From Bacteroidales bacterium UBA4333 (GTDB taxonomy: Bacteria; Bacteroidota; Bacteroidia; Bacteroidales; Paludibacteraceae), in contig DGTP01000002.1 in assembly GCA_002394335.1 (NCBI GenBank), forward strand, positions 1 to 64,000: a stretch of DNA of 64,000 nucleotides, in the 5' to 3' direction. Position numbers and translations under genes: made by a program. The number at the start of each line of letters is the position of its first letter. The first letter of the stretch is position 1. Shown one piece after another: positions 17,540-25,707 of this stretch. The notes under the pieces were generated by a model, which saw only the letters and a list, made by a program, of their open reading frames with translations, did no database searches and was not told where the DNA came from.

Positions 17540-17929
17540 ATGACAATTAAGCACTTTGAAGATATGCAGGTATGGCAGCAAGCCCGTTTGCTATCCAGCG
17601 CAATATATCAACTCACACGAACGCCTGAATTTGAAAAAGATATACGCTTTTGTTCTCAAATCCGAGCCGCTGTAGGTTCTATTATGGATAATATAGCGGA
17701 GGGATTTGAGAGAGAAGGAAAGAAAGAATTTGTGCAATTTCTGTATATTTCTAAAGGTTCATGTGGCGAAGTGCGTAGTCAGTTACATAGAGCATATGAT
17801 GTAGGTTATATTACTGTTGATCAGTATAATTCTCTCATGGAGCAAACAAAAGATTTAGGTAGTAAGATAGCCAATTTGATTCGTTATTTAAAACGAACCA
17901 ATATTGAAGGGCAAAAGTACAAGGATTAA
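17540..17929 (+). CDS. Four-helix-bundle protein, S23/avd-like family
   Basis: A 129-residue protein of the 23S-rRNA-intervening-sequence (S23) four-helix-bundle family, which also includes the avd proteins of diversity-generating retroelements. Seen: four amphipathic helices, the family-typical MQVWQQARLLSSAIYQ start, FCSQIRAAVGSIMDNIAEGF, and FLYISKGSCGEVRSQLHRA. Function of free-standing copies is unknown. The ATG at 17540 is preferred over the GTG at 17537. The gene is clearly more AT-rich and uses different codons from fba and the CoA hydrolase around it, and is bracketed by hairpin repeats, so I infer horizontal acquisition. There is no rRNA gene or reverse transcriptase in the window. 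Confidence 0.88.
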   Translation: MTIKHFEDMQVWQQARLLSSAIYQLTRTPEFEKDIRFCSQIRAAVGSIMDNIAEGFEREGKKEFVQFLYISKGSCGEVRSQLHRAYDVGYITVDQYNSLMEQTKDLGSKIANLIRYLKRTNIEGQKYKD

Positions 17930-18205
17930 ACAAGCGAAGCGCAAGGGCTGAAGCCTTGGTTTGAGAAGTTTGGGGCTGAAGCCCTGTTTGAGAGTTTGAG
18001 GCTAAAGCCTTGTTTTGAGAGTTTGAAGGCTATCAAACCAGCGGCTCTGCCGCTCAAACAATTTCAAACAAGCGAAGCTCAAACCAGCGGCTCTGCCGCT
18101 CAAACAACTTCAAACAAGCGAAGCTCAAACATCCACAAACCAGCGGCTCTGCCGCTCAAACAACCTCAAACAAGCGAAGCTCAAACAACTTCAAACAAAA
18201 AAATT
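17930..18205 (+). repeat. Hairpin repeats and 46-bp tandem repeats
   Basis: Upstream half (17930-18030): TTTGAGA linkers between GGGGCT-gaa-GCCC and GGCT-aa-AGCC type palindromes. Downstream half: a tandem repeat with copies at 18033-18078 and 18079-18124 (46 bp each, two differences) and 18136-18180. Each copy holds CAAAC linkers, the palindrome AGCGGC-tct-GCCGCT and the smaller AGC-gaa-GCT. In the upstream half the linker reads as TTTGAG; in the downstream half its complement CAAAC is on the same strand, so the two halves face each other. Confidence 0.85.
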
Positions 18206-19699
18206 ATGCTTAATTTTTTAACAGCTGAAGAAGCTGCCGAACTAATCCAACATGGTGACGTCTTGGGCATGGGTGGTTTTACCGCCACCGGTGTGCCCAA
18301 GGCAGTTCCTTTTGCGTTGGCACAGCGTGCTGAACGCCTCCATGCCGAAGGCAAACCTTTCCGCGTAGGTCTGGAGACCGGTGCATCGATGGGCGACAGT
18401 TGTGACGGTGCGCTGGCACGTGCCCACGCAGTCGAGTTCCGTACGCCCTACCAGTCCAACAAATCCATGCGCGAGGAGATCAACGCCGAGGGTACACACT
18501 ATTTCGATATGCACCTGAGCCACATGGCGCAGGACCTCCGTTACGGCTTCCTTCCAAAACCCGACTGGGCGATTATCGAGGCTTCCTACGTAGGCGAAGA
18601 CGGTACCATCGTGCCCGCTGCCGGAGTAGGTATAATGCCTACTATCTGCCGCATGGCGGACAAGATCATCGTCGAGCTCAATGAGATGTTCCCTGCCACC
18701 ATGCGTGGTATGCACGACCTCTACGAGCCCCTTGATCCTCCCTGCCGTCGCGAGATACCGATCTACAAACCCTCCGACCGCTGCGGCTCCGATCATATCA
18801 AGGTCGATCCCGCCAAGATTGCCGCTGTCGTCAAGACCAACCGTCCGAACGAGATAGCCGCTTTCACGCCCGTGGATGCTACTACCGCCAAGATCGGCGA
18901 GAACGTGGCACTCTTCCTCGAGGCGGAGATGAAAGCCGGACGTATCCCTGCGTCCTTCCTGCCGATTCAGAGCGGTGTAGGTAACGTAGCCAACGCCGTA
19001 CTCGGCGAGCTCGGTAAGAACCCGCATATCCCGCCCTTTGAGATGTATTCGGAGGTTATTCAGGACTCCGTCGTGGACCTCATCAAAGCAGGCCACTGTA
19101 AGTTCGCTTCCGGTTGCTCCCTGCGTCTCGTGGAGAGCAAGATGGCGGAGGTGCTTGCGGACCTCGATTTCTACCGCGACAAGCTCTTGCTTCGTCCACA
19201 GGAGACTTCGAACAGTCCGGAGGTGGCACGCCGTCTGGGTATTATTGCCATCAACACGGCGTTGGAGGCGGATATCTACGGCAATATCAACTCCACCCAC
19301 GTCACGGGAACGAAGATGATGAACGGTATCGGCGGTTCGGGCGACTTCGCGCGCAACGCTTATCTGTCTATCTTCACCACCGCTTCCACAGCGAAGAACG
19401 GAGCTATCTCGTCTATCGTGCCGATGGTGACCCACCTCGACCACTCCGAGCACTCCGTCAAGGTCATCGTCACCGAGCAGGGTGTGGCTGACCTCCGCGG
19501 CAAGAGCCCGCGCCAGCGCGCAGAAGAGGTAATCAATAACTGTGTCGCTCCTGAATACAAGGAGATGCTCCGCGATTACCTCAAGTACGCCAAGCACGGT
19601 CAGACACCGCATAATCTCTCCCTCGCATTCGCTATGCACGAGGAGTTCCTCAAGTCCGGCGACATGCGCAACACCAAGTGGGAGAACTATTTGCGTTAA
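18206..19699 (+). CDS. Acetyl-CoA hydrolase/CoA-transferase family protein
   Basis: Class I CoA-transferase family enzyme of 497 residues (Cat1/acetyl-CoA hydrolase type; succinate, acetate or propionate CoA-transferase are the usual activities). Seen: GMGGFTATGVPKAVP near the N-terminus, the IQSGVGNVANAVL motif, the NGIGGSGDFARNAY motif and TEQGVADLRGKSPRQRA, all typical of the family. The frame stays open for 70 codons upstream through the repeat block, but that part encodes only repeat-derived sequence; the ATG at 18206 (MLNFLTAEEAAELI) is the sensible start. Together with pta/ackA it points to acetate-producing fermentation. Substrate choice is inference. Confidence 0.9.
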   Translation: MLNFLTAEEAAELIQHGDVLGMGGFTATGVPKAVPFALAQRAERLHAEGKPFRVGLETGASMGDSCDGALARAHAVEFRTPYQSNKSMREEINAEGTHYFDMHLSHMAQDLRYGFLPKPDWAIIEASYVGEDGTIVPAAGVGIMPTICRMADKIIVELNEMFPATMRGMHDLYEPLDPPCRREIPIYKPSDRCGSDHIKVDPAKIAAVVKTNRPNEIAAFTPVDATTAKIGENVALFLEAEMKAGRIPASFLPIQSGVGNVANAVLGELGKNPHIPPFEMYSEVIQDSVVDLIKAGHCKFASGCSLRLVESKMAEVLADLDFYRDKLLLRPQETSNSPEVARRLGIIAINTALEADIYGNINSTHVTGTKMMNGIGGSGDFARNAYLSIFTTASTAKNGAISSIVPMVTHLDHSEHSVKVIVTEQGVADLRGKSPRQRAEEVINNCVAPEYKEMLRDYLKYAKHGQTPHNLSLAFAMHEEFLKSGDMRNTKWENYLR

Positions 19700-19717
19700 C
19701 CCGAAACGAACCAAGAG

Positions 19718-21115
19718 ATGCTGTCTATACTCACCGCCATACTTTTTAATATCAGCCTCCTGACAGGCAGTCCGGCAACCCGGAACGGCAACGTGTCCGT
19801 GCTGGTCAAAGACCTCTCGGACGGTACCGTCATTGAGCAGTTCCAGCCACAGAAAGCAGTGACACCGGCTTCGGTGACCAAACTGTTGACGACGGCTGCG
19901 GCTCTGGAGGTCTTGGGCGAGAACTTCAGATTCTCCACCAAAGTAATGTACTCCGGTGAAATCATAGATAGCACCCTCTACGGCGACCTCGTCATCCTGG
20001 GCAATGTGGATCCCACGCTGGGGGCGCCGGATAAGAAGATTCCACTGGAGCAGAGTGCCGCCGCTCTTACTCAGGAGTGGGCGGCACATCTGCGCCGGAA
20101 TGGTATAAAGTCGGTCAACGGCCGTATAGTGGCAGACATGTCGCTGCTTAGCGATGAGGGATACAACCCTTATTGGCTGGAGGAAGACATAGGCAACTAC
20201 TATGCGCCGGGAGTGTGGGGACTGAACTATAGAAGAAACACCCTTGATATCTATCTCATGAGCGGTGAATGCGGCTCAGACGCCGTTGTGTTGCGCACCG
20301 TGCCTGAGGTCAAAGGACTGGAGACGAGCAGTACTGTGATCTGCACCCGGACCTCCAGAGACTTGGCTTATGTAGGTGGCAAAGCGATGGGGGACAGCCG
20401 TGTGCTGAGGGGTGAGATCCCTTCCGGCAAAGGTGAGTTCCGCGTCAAAGGCGACCTTCCTAACCCCGGTCTGCAACTGGCTACCGATCTCAGAACTGCC
20501 ATAGAAGCCGCCGGAGGAACGGTGAGCGGTCAGCCGCAGTACGTTCTCAAGAGCGCCGCTGCCGATATGCCTCTCAAGACGGTTTTTGTACACCGCTCCC
20601 AGCCTTTGCGCGAGATCATCAAGGTCACCAATGGGGAGAGCAACAACCTGTATGCGGAGGCTTTGGCGCGTTACCTTGCGTCCCGCCACCACGCGCACTC
20701 CACCAGTCAGCAGGCAGCGCGATACCTTTATAACTACTGGTATAATAGACATCTGCCGATGAAAGGCTGTGTGTTGCGTGACGGCTGCGGACTGGCTCCG
20801 CAGAACAAACTGTCGGCGGAGATGTTAGTGCATCTTCTCTCGCGCATGTATCGTGGCAAACATCGCAAGGCGTGGTATAACTCCCTGCCGGTGAGCGGCA
20901 AGAGCGGTACCCTGACACATTTTCTGGAGAATACTCCTCTCGAGGGCAAAGTCCATGCCAAGAGCGGTACCATCACCGGTACCAAGACCTACGCCGGTTA
21001 TATCCGGCGGCCTGACGGGCATATATGGGTGTTTGCAGTAATGGTGAGCGATACAGGAGGGGCTTCAGACCCTATACAGAAAGCGATTGAGAAATACCTC
21101 TTGTCGCTCAATTAA
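19718..21115 (+). CDS. dacB: D-alanyl-D-alanine carboxypeptidase/endopeptidase, PBP4 type
   Basis: Peptidase family S13 penicillin-binding protein (PBP4/DacB), 465 residues, acting on peptidoglycan cross-links in the periplasm. Seen: a short N-terminal hydrophobic signal, the SxxK motif SVTK (52-55) with nucleophile Ser52, the SxN motif in GESNNLYAE (about 307), and the KTG-equivalent KSG in SGKSGTL (about 392). The long insertion between SxxK and SxN that defines class C type-4 PBPs is present. It follows the CoA-hydrolase gene by 18 bp and precedes birA by 4 bp. Confidence 0.92.
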   Translation: MLSILTAILFNISLLTGSPATRNGNVSVLVKDLSDGTVIEQFQPQKAVTPASVTKLLTTAAALEVLGENFRFSTKVMYSGEIIDSTLYGDLVILGNVDPTLGAPDKKIPLEQSAAALTQEWAAHLRRNGIKSVNGRIVADMSLLSDEGYNPYWLEEDIGNYYAPGVWGLNYRRNTLDIYLMSGECGSDAVVLRTVPEVKGLETSSTVICTRTSRDLAYVGGKAMGDSRVLRGEIPSGKGEFRVKGDLPNPGLQLATDLRTAIEAAGGTVSGQPQYVLKSAAADMPLKTVFVHRSQPLREIIKVTNGESNNLYAEALARYLASRHHAHSTSQQAARYLYNYWYNRHLPMKGCVLRDGCGLAPQNKLSAEMLVHLLSRMYRGKHRKAWYNSLPVSGKSGTLTHFLENTPLEGKVHAKSGTITGTKTYAGYIRRPDGHIWVFAVMVSDTGGASDPIQKAIEKYLLSLN

Positions 21116-21119
21116 GCCG

Positions 21120-21881
21120 ATGGAGAAGATAGATCAGTGCCATAGTACGAACTCTCTGCTTCTGGAGCGCCGTACCGAGGGTGTTCTCTGGACGGACTAC
21201 CAGACCGCAGGACGGGGACAGGCAGGCAATGGCTGGGAGAGCGAGAAAGGGAAGAACATACTGCTTTCTGTAGGCGTAGCGAATCCACCCGTTGCGGTGG
21301 ACCAACAGTGGCGGATGTCAATGCTTTTCTCACTGGTGGTATGGGAGACGATAGCCGCTCTGACGGATGAGACGAAACTCACCGTCAAATGGCCGAATGA
21401 TATCTATTATGACGACCGCAAACTGGCAGGCATCCTGATAGAACACTGTCTGGAAGGGCAGAAGATCGCCTACTCGGTATTGGGTATCGGCCTCAATGTA
21501 AATCAACAAGAGTGGAAGGGAACCGCCCCGAACCCTGTCTCGCTCCTTCAGATCACGGGGCAGGAATGGGATAGAGAAAAGATCGTAGAGGATTTATGGC
21601 AGCGATGGCAAGCCGGTCTTCCGTTGCTGCAAGACGAGCCAAAGCTCAAAGCACTGTATATGGCACATCTATATCGCAGGAAAGGGCTCTTCCCCTTTGT
21701 GGAGCGGGAAGTAAACACCACACCTACGATGAATGCGTCTTCCGGCACAGAAGGTCAGTTTATGGCATCTATTGAGGACGTAAGCCCCACAGGCGAACTG
21801 ATCTTGCGCGATGACCGGGGCACGATAAGAAAATACCACTTTAAGCAGATACGCTACGTGGTGAATACTGACGGGAAGTGA
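21120..21881 (+). CDS. birA: Biotin-acetyl-CoA-carboxylase ligase
   Basis: Biotin protein ligase (253 residues) that adenylates biotin and attaches it to biotin carboxyl carrier proteins. Seen: the GRGQAGNGW motif (31-39) that binds biotinyl-AMP, KWPNDIYYDDRKLAGILIE with the catalytic Lys, and the C-terminal SH3-like beta domain (GELILRDDRGTIRKY). There is no N-terminal helix-turn-helix, so it is the monofunctional group I form without repressor activity. Start ATG at 21120, 4 bp after the dacB stop; an upstream TTG would overlap dacB. Confidence 0.93.
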   Translation: MEKIDQCHSTNSLLLERRTEGVLWTDYQTAGRGQAGNGWESEKGKNILLSVGVANPPVAVDQQWRMSMLFSLVVWETIAALTDETKLTVKWPNDIYYDDRKLAGILIEHCLEGQKIAYSVLGIGLNVNQQEWKGTAPNPVSLLQITGQEWDREKIVEDLWQRWQAGLPLLQDEPKLKALYMAHLYRRKGLFPFVEREVNTTPTMNASSGTEGQFMASIEDVSPTGELILRDDRGTIRKYHFKQIRYVVNTDGK

Positions 21882-21889
21882 AAAAACAA

Positions 21890-21931
21890 ATGACTCAATA
21901 AATAACCAAATGGTAAATGAACAAATGGTAA
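21890..21931 (+). repeat. AAATG word repeat across the rfbB start
   Basis: Tandem words AAATGACTC, ACCAAATGGT, AAATGAACAAATGGT cover the spacer and the first codons of rfbB. The repeat supplies both candidate start codons and encodes the leading MVNEQMVN. Confidence 0.8.
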
Positions 21932-23061
21932 ATGCAATCATCATCACCGGCGGTGCCGGATTTATCGGTAGCCACGTAGTGCGGCTGTTTGTCAACAAGT
22001 ATCCTGACTACCGTATTATCAACGTGGACAAACTCACCTATGCCGGCAATCTGGCTAACCTGAAAGATATCGAGGACAAACCCAATTATCGTTTTGTAAA
22101 GGCGGATATCTGCGATTTTGAAACCATCTATGCCCTCATGCAGGAGGAGCACGTCACCGGCGTGATCCATCTGGCGGCGGAGAGCCATGTGGACCGCTCC
22201 ATCAAAGACCCCTTCACTTTCGCCAAAACGAATGTCATGGGAACGCTTTCCATGCTCCAGGCTGCCAAACTCTATTGGGAGTCTCTGCCGGAGAAATACG
22301 AAGGAAAACGGTTCTATCACATCTCCACGGACGAGGTGTACGGAGCGCTTGAATTGACCCACCCTGAGGGTGTGGAGCCTCCGTTTACTACGACGGCTTC
22401 GTCGGCGGAACACCATCTGGCGTACGGCGATGATTTCTTCTATGAGACAACCAAGTACAACCCCCACTCGCCCTATTCGGCGTCCAAGGCTTCGTCCGAT
22501 CATTTCGTACGGGCTTTCCACGACACGTTCGGTATGCCGACGATCGTCACCAACTGCTCCAATAACTATGGCCCTTATCAGTTCCCCGAAAAACTAATCC
22601 CGCTCTTTATCAATAACATCCGCCACCGCAAGCCGCTCCCTGTCTATGGCAAGGGAGAAAACGTGCGCGACTGGCTTTTCGTGGAGGACCATGCGCGTGC
22701 CATCGACCTCATCTTCCACAAGGGAACGATTGCCGAGACTTATAACATCGGCGGATTTAACGAGTGGAAGAATATAGATATCATCAAGACGGTCATCAAG
22801 ACAGTCGATCGTCTCTTGGGTCGTCCGGAGGGAGCAGACCTTGATCTGATCACTTACGTCACCGACCGTGCCGGTCATGACCTGCGTTACGCCATCGACT
22901 CCACCAAACTCCAGCGTGAGTTGGGTTGGGAACCCTCCCTGCAGTTCGAGGAAGGTATAGAGCGTACCGTCCGCTGGTATCTGGACAACCAGGAGTGGCT
23001 TGATAATATTACCTCCGGAGATTACGAGAGGTATTACGAAGAGATGTATAAGAACCGTTAA
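21910..23061 (+). CDS. rfbB: dTDP-glucose 4,6-dehydratase
   Basis: Short-chain dehydrogenase/reductase enzyme (383 residues) converting dTDP-glucose to dTDP-4-keto-6-deoxyglucose for rhamnose and other deoxysugars. Seen: the NAD-binding GGAGFIGSHVV near the N-terminus, HLAAESHVDRSI, STDEVYG, the YSASKASSDH catalytic Tyr-Lys motif, and NCSNNYGPYQFPEKLIP. The first eight residues come from the word repeat; the start could be 21910 or 21925. Its last codons overlap the end of the convergent queH gene by 4 bp. No rfbA, rfbC or rfbD is next to it; a sugar-phosphate transferase lies close by at 23809. Confidence 0.95.
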   Translation: MVNEQMVNAIIITGGAGFIGSHVVRLFVNKYPDYRIINVDKLTYAGNLANLKDIEDKPNYRFVKADICDFETIYALMQEEHVTGVIHLAAESHVDRSIKDPFTFAKTNVMGTLSMLQAAKLYWESLPEKYEGKRFYHISTDEVYGALELTHPEGVEPPFTTTASSAEHHLAYGDDFFYETTKYNPHSPYSASKASSDHFVRAFHDTFGMPTIVTNCSNNYGPYQFPEKLIPLFINNIRHRKPLPVYGKGENVRDWLFVEDHARAIDLIFHKGTIAETYNIGGFNEWKNIDIIKTVIKTVDRLLGRPEGADLDLITYVTDRAGHDLRYAIDSTKLQRELGWEPSLQFEEGIERTVRWYLDNQEWLDNITSGDYERYYEEMYKNR

Positions 23062-23639
23062 TCTTCCCGCTGCGGCATCGAGAACTCGCATCCGCAGTAG
23101 CGTTGGTTATAGAATTGGTATTGGCGCAGGAGTTCATTGCGGCGTTGTTGCAATCCTCCCTTGCGCCAATTTTGTGCCCAGAACTGTACGGAACCTGTTT
23201 GCTGAGCCGCCCAAGTGCCGGCGCGCTCGATCTGCTCCAGGCTCTTCCATCGGGAGGATGCCAGAGTGGTGGCGAAATAGGGGATACCTTCGGCTTTTGC
23301 CACCTCGGCTGTCTTGATAAGCCGGCAGGCGAAACACCGTTCGCACCGTGCCCCCCGTTCCGGCTCCTGTTCCAGACCTTTCATGGCTTCAAGCCACTGC
23401 CGGTGGTCATAGTCGCCGTCTATCCATCTCAGTCCCAGACTCTCGGCGTGGCGCTTGCTTTCGTTCTTGCGCGTCTCGTATTCCTCTTGGGGGTAGATGT
23501 TCGGGTTATAGTAATAGATCACCGGCTCTATCTCATGCGCCACCAGCCACTCTACGATAGCAGAGGAGCAAGGGGCACAACAGGCATGCAAGAGCACCTG
23601 CCTGAGTCCTTCGGGTACGGTGATGGGAGGTTGTTTCAT
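23058..23639 (-). CDS. queH: Epoxyqueuosine reductase QueH
   Basis: QueH (DUF208) type epoxyqueuosine reductase, 193 residues, catalysing the last step of queuosine formation in tRNA. Seen: the N-terminal HACCAPCSS motif (Cys20, Cys21, Cys24), YYYNPNIYP, and the later CERCFACRL and YCGCEFS cysteine motifs that bind the Fe-S cluster and metal. The ATG at 23639 overlaps the xseB stop (ATGA), which fixes the start better than an upstream in-frame ATG at 23684 that would lie inside xseB. It is the last gene of the minus-strand series from uxaB. Confidence 0.93.
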   Translation of the reverse strand: MKQPPITVPEGLRQVLLHACCAPCSSAIVEWLVAHEIEPVIYYYNPNIYPQEEYETRKNESKRHAESLGLRWIDGDYDHRQWLEAMKGLEQEPERGARCERCFACRLIKTAEVAKAEGIPYFATTLASSRWKSLEQIERAGTWAAQQTGSVQFWAQNWRKGGLQQRRNELLRQYQFYNQRYCGCEFSMPQRED

Positions 23640-23806
23640 TGTGCGGTGAGTTGGCTGCTCATTTGTTGCAACTCCGATTTGCACTCGTCGAGCAGTCTGG
23701 TGGCTTCTTTCGCCAGTTTCTTGTACTCCTCTACCGAGATGGCTTCCGTCTGTTCCAGTTGCGCGATGATAGTTTCCGCGCGTTTTATTGCCTCATCGTA
23801 AGACAT
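23636..23806 (-). CDS. xseB: Exodeoxyribonuclease VII small subunit
   Basis: A 56-residue protein read directly from the minus strand: it begins MSYDEAIKRAETIIAQLE and continues with EEYKKLAKEATRLL and an end in QMSSQLTAQ. Length and the E-x-I-x-x-LE helix pattern match XseB, the small helical subunit that joins XseA in single-strand DNA exonuclease VII. The ATG is 2 bp after the stop of the sugar-phosphate transferase gene and its TGA overlaps the queH start. xseA is not in the window. Confidence 0.82.
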   Translation of the reverse strand: MSYDEAIKRAETIIAQLEQTEAISVEEYKKLAKEATRLLDECKSELQQMSSQLTAQ

Positions 23807-23808
23807 AC

Positions 23809-25080
23809 TTATTTTCCTTTTCCAAGCAGGATGACTCCTACGGTAAAAAACAAAATCTTTATATCCAATAGCAGCGACATGTTTTCAATATAGACAAGGT
23901 CACAATTGAGCCGCTCGATCATCTTCTCCATCGTGTCGGTATAGCCCACCCGTATAGGTCCCCAGCTCGTTAGTCCGGGGCGCACTTTGTATTGCAGGCA
24001 GTAGTACGGAGCCTCGCGCATGATCTGCTCCACATAGTAGGGACGTTCGGGACGGGGACCTACTACCGACATTTCTCCGCGCAGGATATTCACCAGCTGC
24101 GGCAGTTCGTCCAGCCGGTATTTGCGCAGCCATCGTCCTACGGGCGTGATCCGCGGGTCGTCGTCTTGGGTCAGTTGGGGCTTGCCCTCCTCTTCGGCAT
24201 GGTCGATCATCGTGCGGAACTTATAGATCTTGAACGGAATACCATACTGACCGATACGTTGTTGGGTGTAGAAGACAGCTCCTTTGGACGAACACTTCAC
24301 CACCAATGCTATCACCGCTAACAGTGGTGACAACACCACTATCCCTAAAAGCGAAGCGGTGACGTCAAAAGCGCGTTTGATACACAGTTCGGCGTCGGAC
24401 ATATGTAGCTCCGTCACCCGGATGAGCGATGGTCCGTCCAGCCTGCCGATGCGTGCCGCGCCGACGAAGATGTCATATACTTTCGGCACTATGCTGATCT
24501 CGCACGAGAGGGGGTACAACTGTGCTATCAGCCGGTAGAGCGTCCGGCTGTCGTCCATCTCAGGGATGTCAATGATCACCTCTTCCTGTTCACCTTTGCG
24601 GAGCGTGGCGGCTTCCTCCGGCGAATGGATCGTTACGGAGCGCATTACGCCGCGCGAACGGCTCAGCAGGGTGATCGTCAGACGAGGTATATAACTGAGT
24701 ACGAACTGCAAACCGAAGAGCATTCCCAGAGAAATCAGATAGCGGTTGTAGGACTCCACCTCGTCGTCAATGATGATGATAAAGAAAAAGAACAGCGAGA
24801 TGAACGCCGCCGATCCCAAAGTGCGCAGAAACTCCCGCCAGAGAGGTTTCTGGAACGGGCGCAGATAATAACCGGAGAGATAATAGATCACCAGACAGAA
24901 AATAGGATACACAATCAGCGGCACCCGGAAACTGAAAGCAGGTATTAGTATATCCTCCATCAACTCCATCCGGCTCTCGTAAACCATCCACCGGAAAGCA
25001 AGAAAACACAGCCACACCAGTTCGCTACTGATGAGATCCGCAAGGATATACCATAATTGTTGTTTTCGCCTCTGGGACAT
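23809..25080 (-). CDS. Polyprenyl-phosphate sugar-1-phosphate transferase
   Basis: Initiating glycosyltransferase for exopolysaccharide or O-antigen synthesis (polyisoprenyl-phosphate hexose-1-phosphate transferase, WbaP/WcaJ type), 423 residues. Seen: four to five N-terminal membrane helices, a soluble central region, a fifth membrane segment near residue 245, then the catalytic domain with GAVFYTQQRIG, FKIYKFRTM, RKYRLDELPQLVNILRGEMS and VGPRPERP. It would load the first sugar phosphate onto undecaprenyl phosphate at the inner membrane. It lies between tsaC and xseB on one strand, with rfbB convergent nearby. The sugar cannot be read from sequence. Confidence 0.93.
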   Translation of the reverse strand: MSQRRKQQLWYILADLISSELVWLCFLAFRWMVYESRMELMEDILIPAFSFRVPLIVYPIFCLVIYYLSGYYLRPFQKPLWREFLRTLGSAAFISLFFFFIIIIDDEVESYNRYLISLGMLFGLQFVLSYIPRLTITLLSRSRGVMRSVTIHSPEEAATLRKGEQEEVIIDIPEMDDSRTLYRLIAQLYPLSCEISIVPKVYDIFVGAARIGRLDGPSLIRVTELHMSDAELCIKRAFDVTASLLGIVVLSPLLAVIALVVKCSSKGAVFYTQQRIGQYGIPFKIYKFRTMIDHAEEEGKPQLTQDDDPRITPVGRWLRKYRLDELPQLVNILRGEMSVVGPRPERPYYVEQIMREAPYYCLQYKVRPGLTSWGPIRVGYTDTMEKMIERLNCDLVYIENMSLLLDIKILFFTVGVILLGKGK

Positions 25081-25089
25081 AGAGTGGGG

Positions 25090-25707
25090 TTATGGACGGA
25101 TGATCACAAATGTGCCGTCTGCATTCACTTTGATAATACTGCTGGCTTCGTGCGGTGTGGTGTCGTCTCTGCGGAAACGGCATACATAATCCGCGCCTTT
25201 GAGAATCTCCTCTTCTATCTCGTCAAAGAACCGCGCCGACGGGTGACCGCTTATATTGGCACTGGTGGATACAACAGGACGGTGCAGCCGCTCTGCCAAG
25301 GCTTTGCTGAACGGCTCGGAGGTAATCCGTATGCCTACCGAACCGTCTTCGGCAATGAGGTTAGGTGCCAGATTCCGCGCGTTGGGATAGATGATCGTCA
25401 GGGGTTTGAGCTCTGCCGACGGGTCTTGGGTCGTCTCTAAAAGCATTTCGGCTGTTTCGGGCACTTCGACATACCCCTGCAGCTTGCCTGTGGAGTCCAG
25501 TAACACCAACATGGACTTGGAGTCCTCGCGCTGTTTCAGGTCATAGATCCTCTTTACGGCTTCCGCATTCGTGGCATCGCAGCCTATCCCCCAGATCGTG
25601 TCTGTGGGATAGACTATGACACCGCCGTCTTTGAGTACCTGAAGAGCTTGCTCCAGATCGTCTTTCTCGTATCGAAGGTTGTTCATCGGAAGCGTTTGTT
25701 GCAGCAT
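25090..25707 (-). CDS. tsaC: Threonylcarbamoyl-AMP synthase
   Basis: YrdC/Sua5-family enzyme (205 residues) that forms threonylcarbamoyl-AMP from threonine, bicarbonate and ATP for the t6A37 modification of tRNA. Seen: GGVIVYPTDTIWGIGCDA, KRIYDLKQRE with the conserved K-R, and VVSTSANISGHPSA. It is the short form without the Sua5 C-terminal domain. The ATG at 25707 overlaps the uxaA stop as TAATG; a second in-frame ATG at 25686 (MNNLRYE) is also possible. Confidence 0.93.
   Translation of the reverse strand: MLQQTLPMNNLRYEKDDLEQALQVLKDGGVIVYPTDTIWGIGCDATNAEAVKRIYDLKQREDSKSMLVLLDSTGKLQGYVEVPETAEMLLETTQDPSAELKPLTIIYPNARNLAPNLIAEDGSVGIRITSEPFSKALAERLHRPVVSTSANISGHPSARFFDEIEEEILKGADYVCRFRRDDTTPHEASSIIKVNADGTFVIIRP

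Noticed and set aside
17540..17929. Diversity-generating retroelement
   Set aside because: The protein is avd-like, but there is no reverse transcriptase and no template/variable repeat pair.
18033..18180. CRISPR array
   Set aside because: Only three units, two of them adjacent with no spacer, and no cas genes.
17996..18205. N-terminal extension of the CoA hydrolase
   Set aside because: The codons are repeat DNA read in shifting frames; the family start fits the ATG at 18206.
18242..20089. A 615-codon open frame on the minus strand
   Set aside because: It lies antisense to the CoA hydrolase gene, has no recognisable domain and is explained by the codon bias of the real gene.
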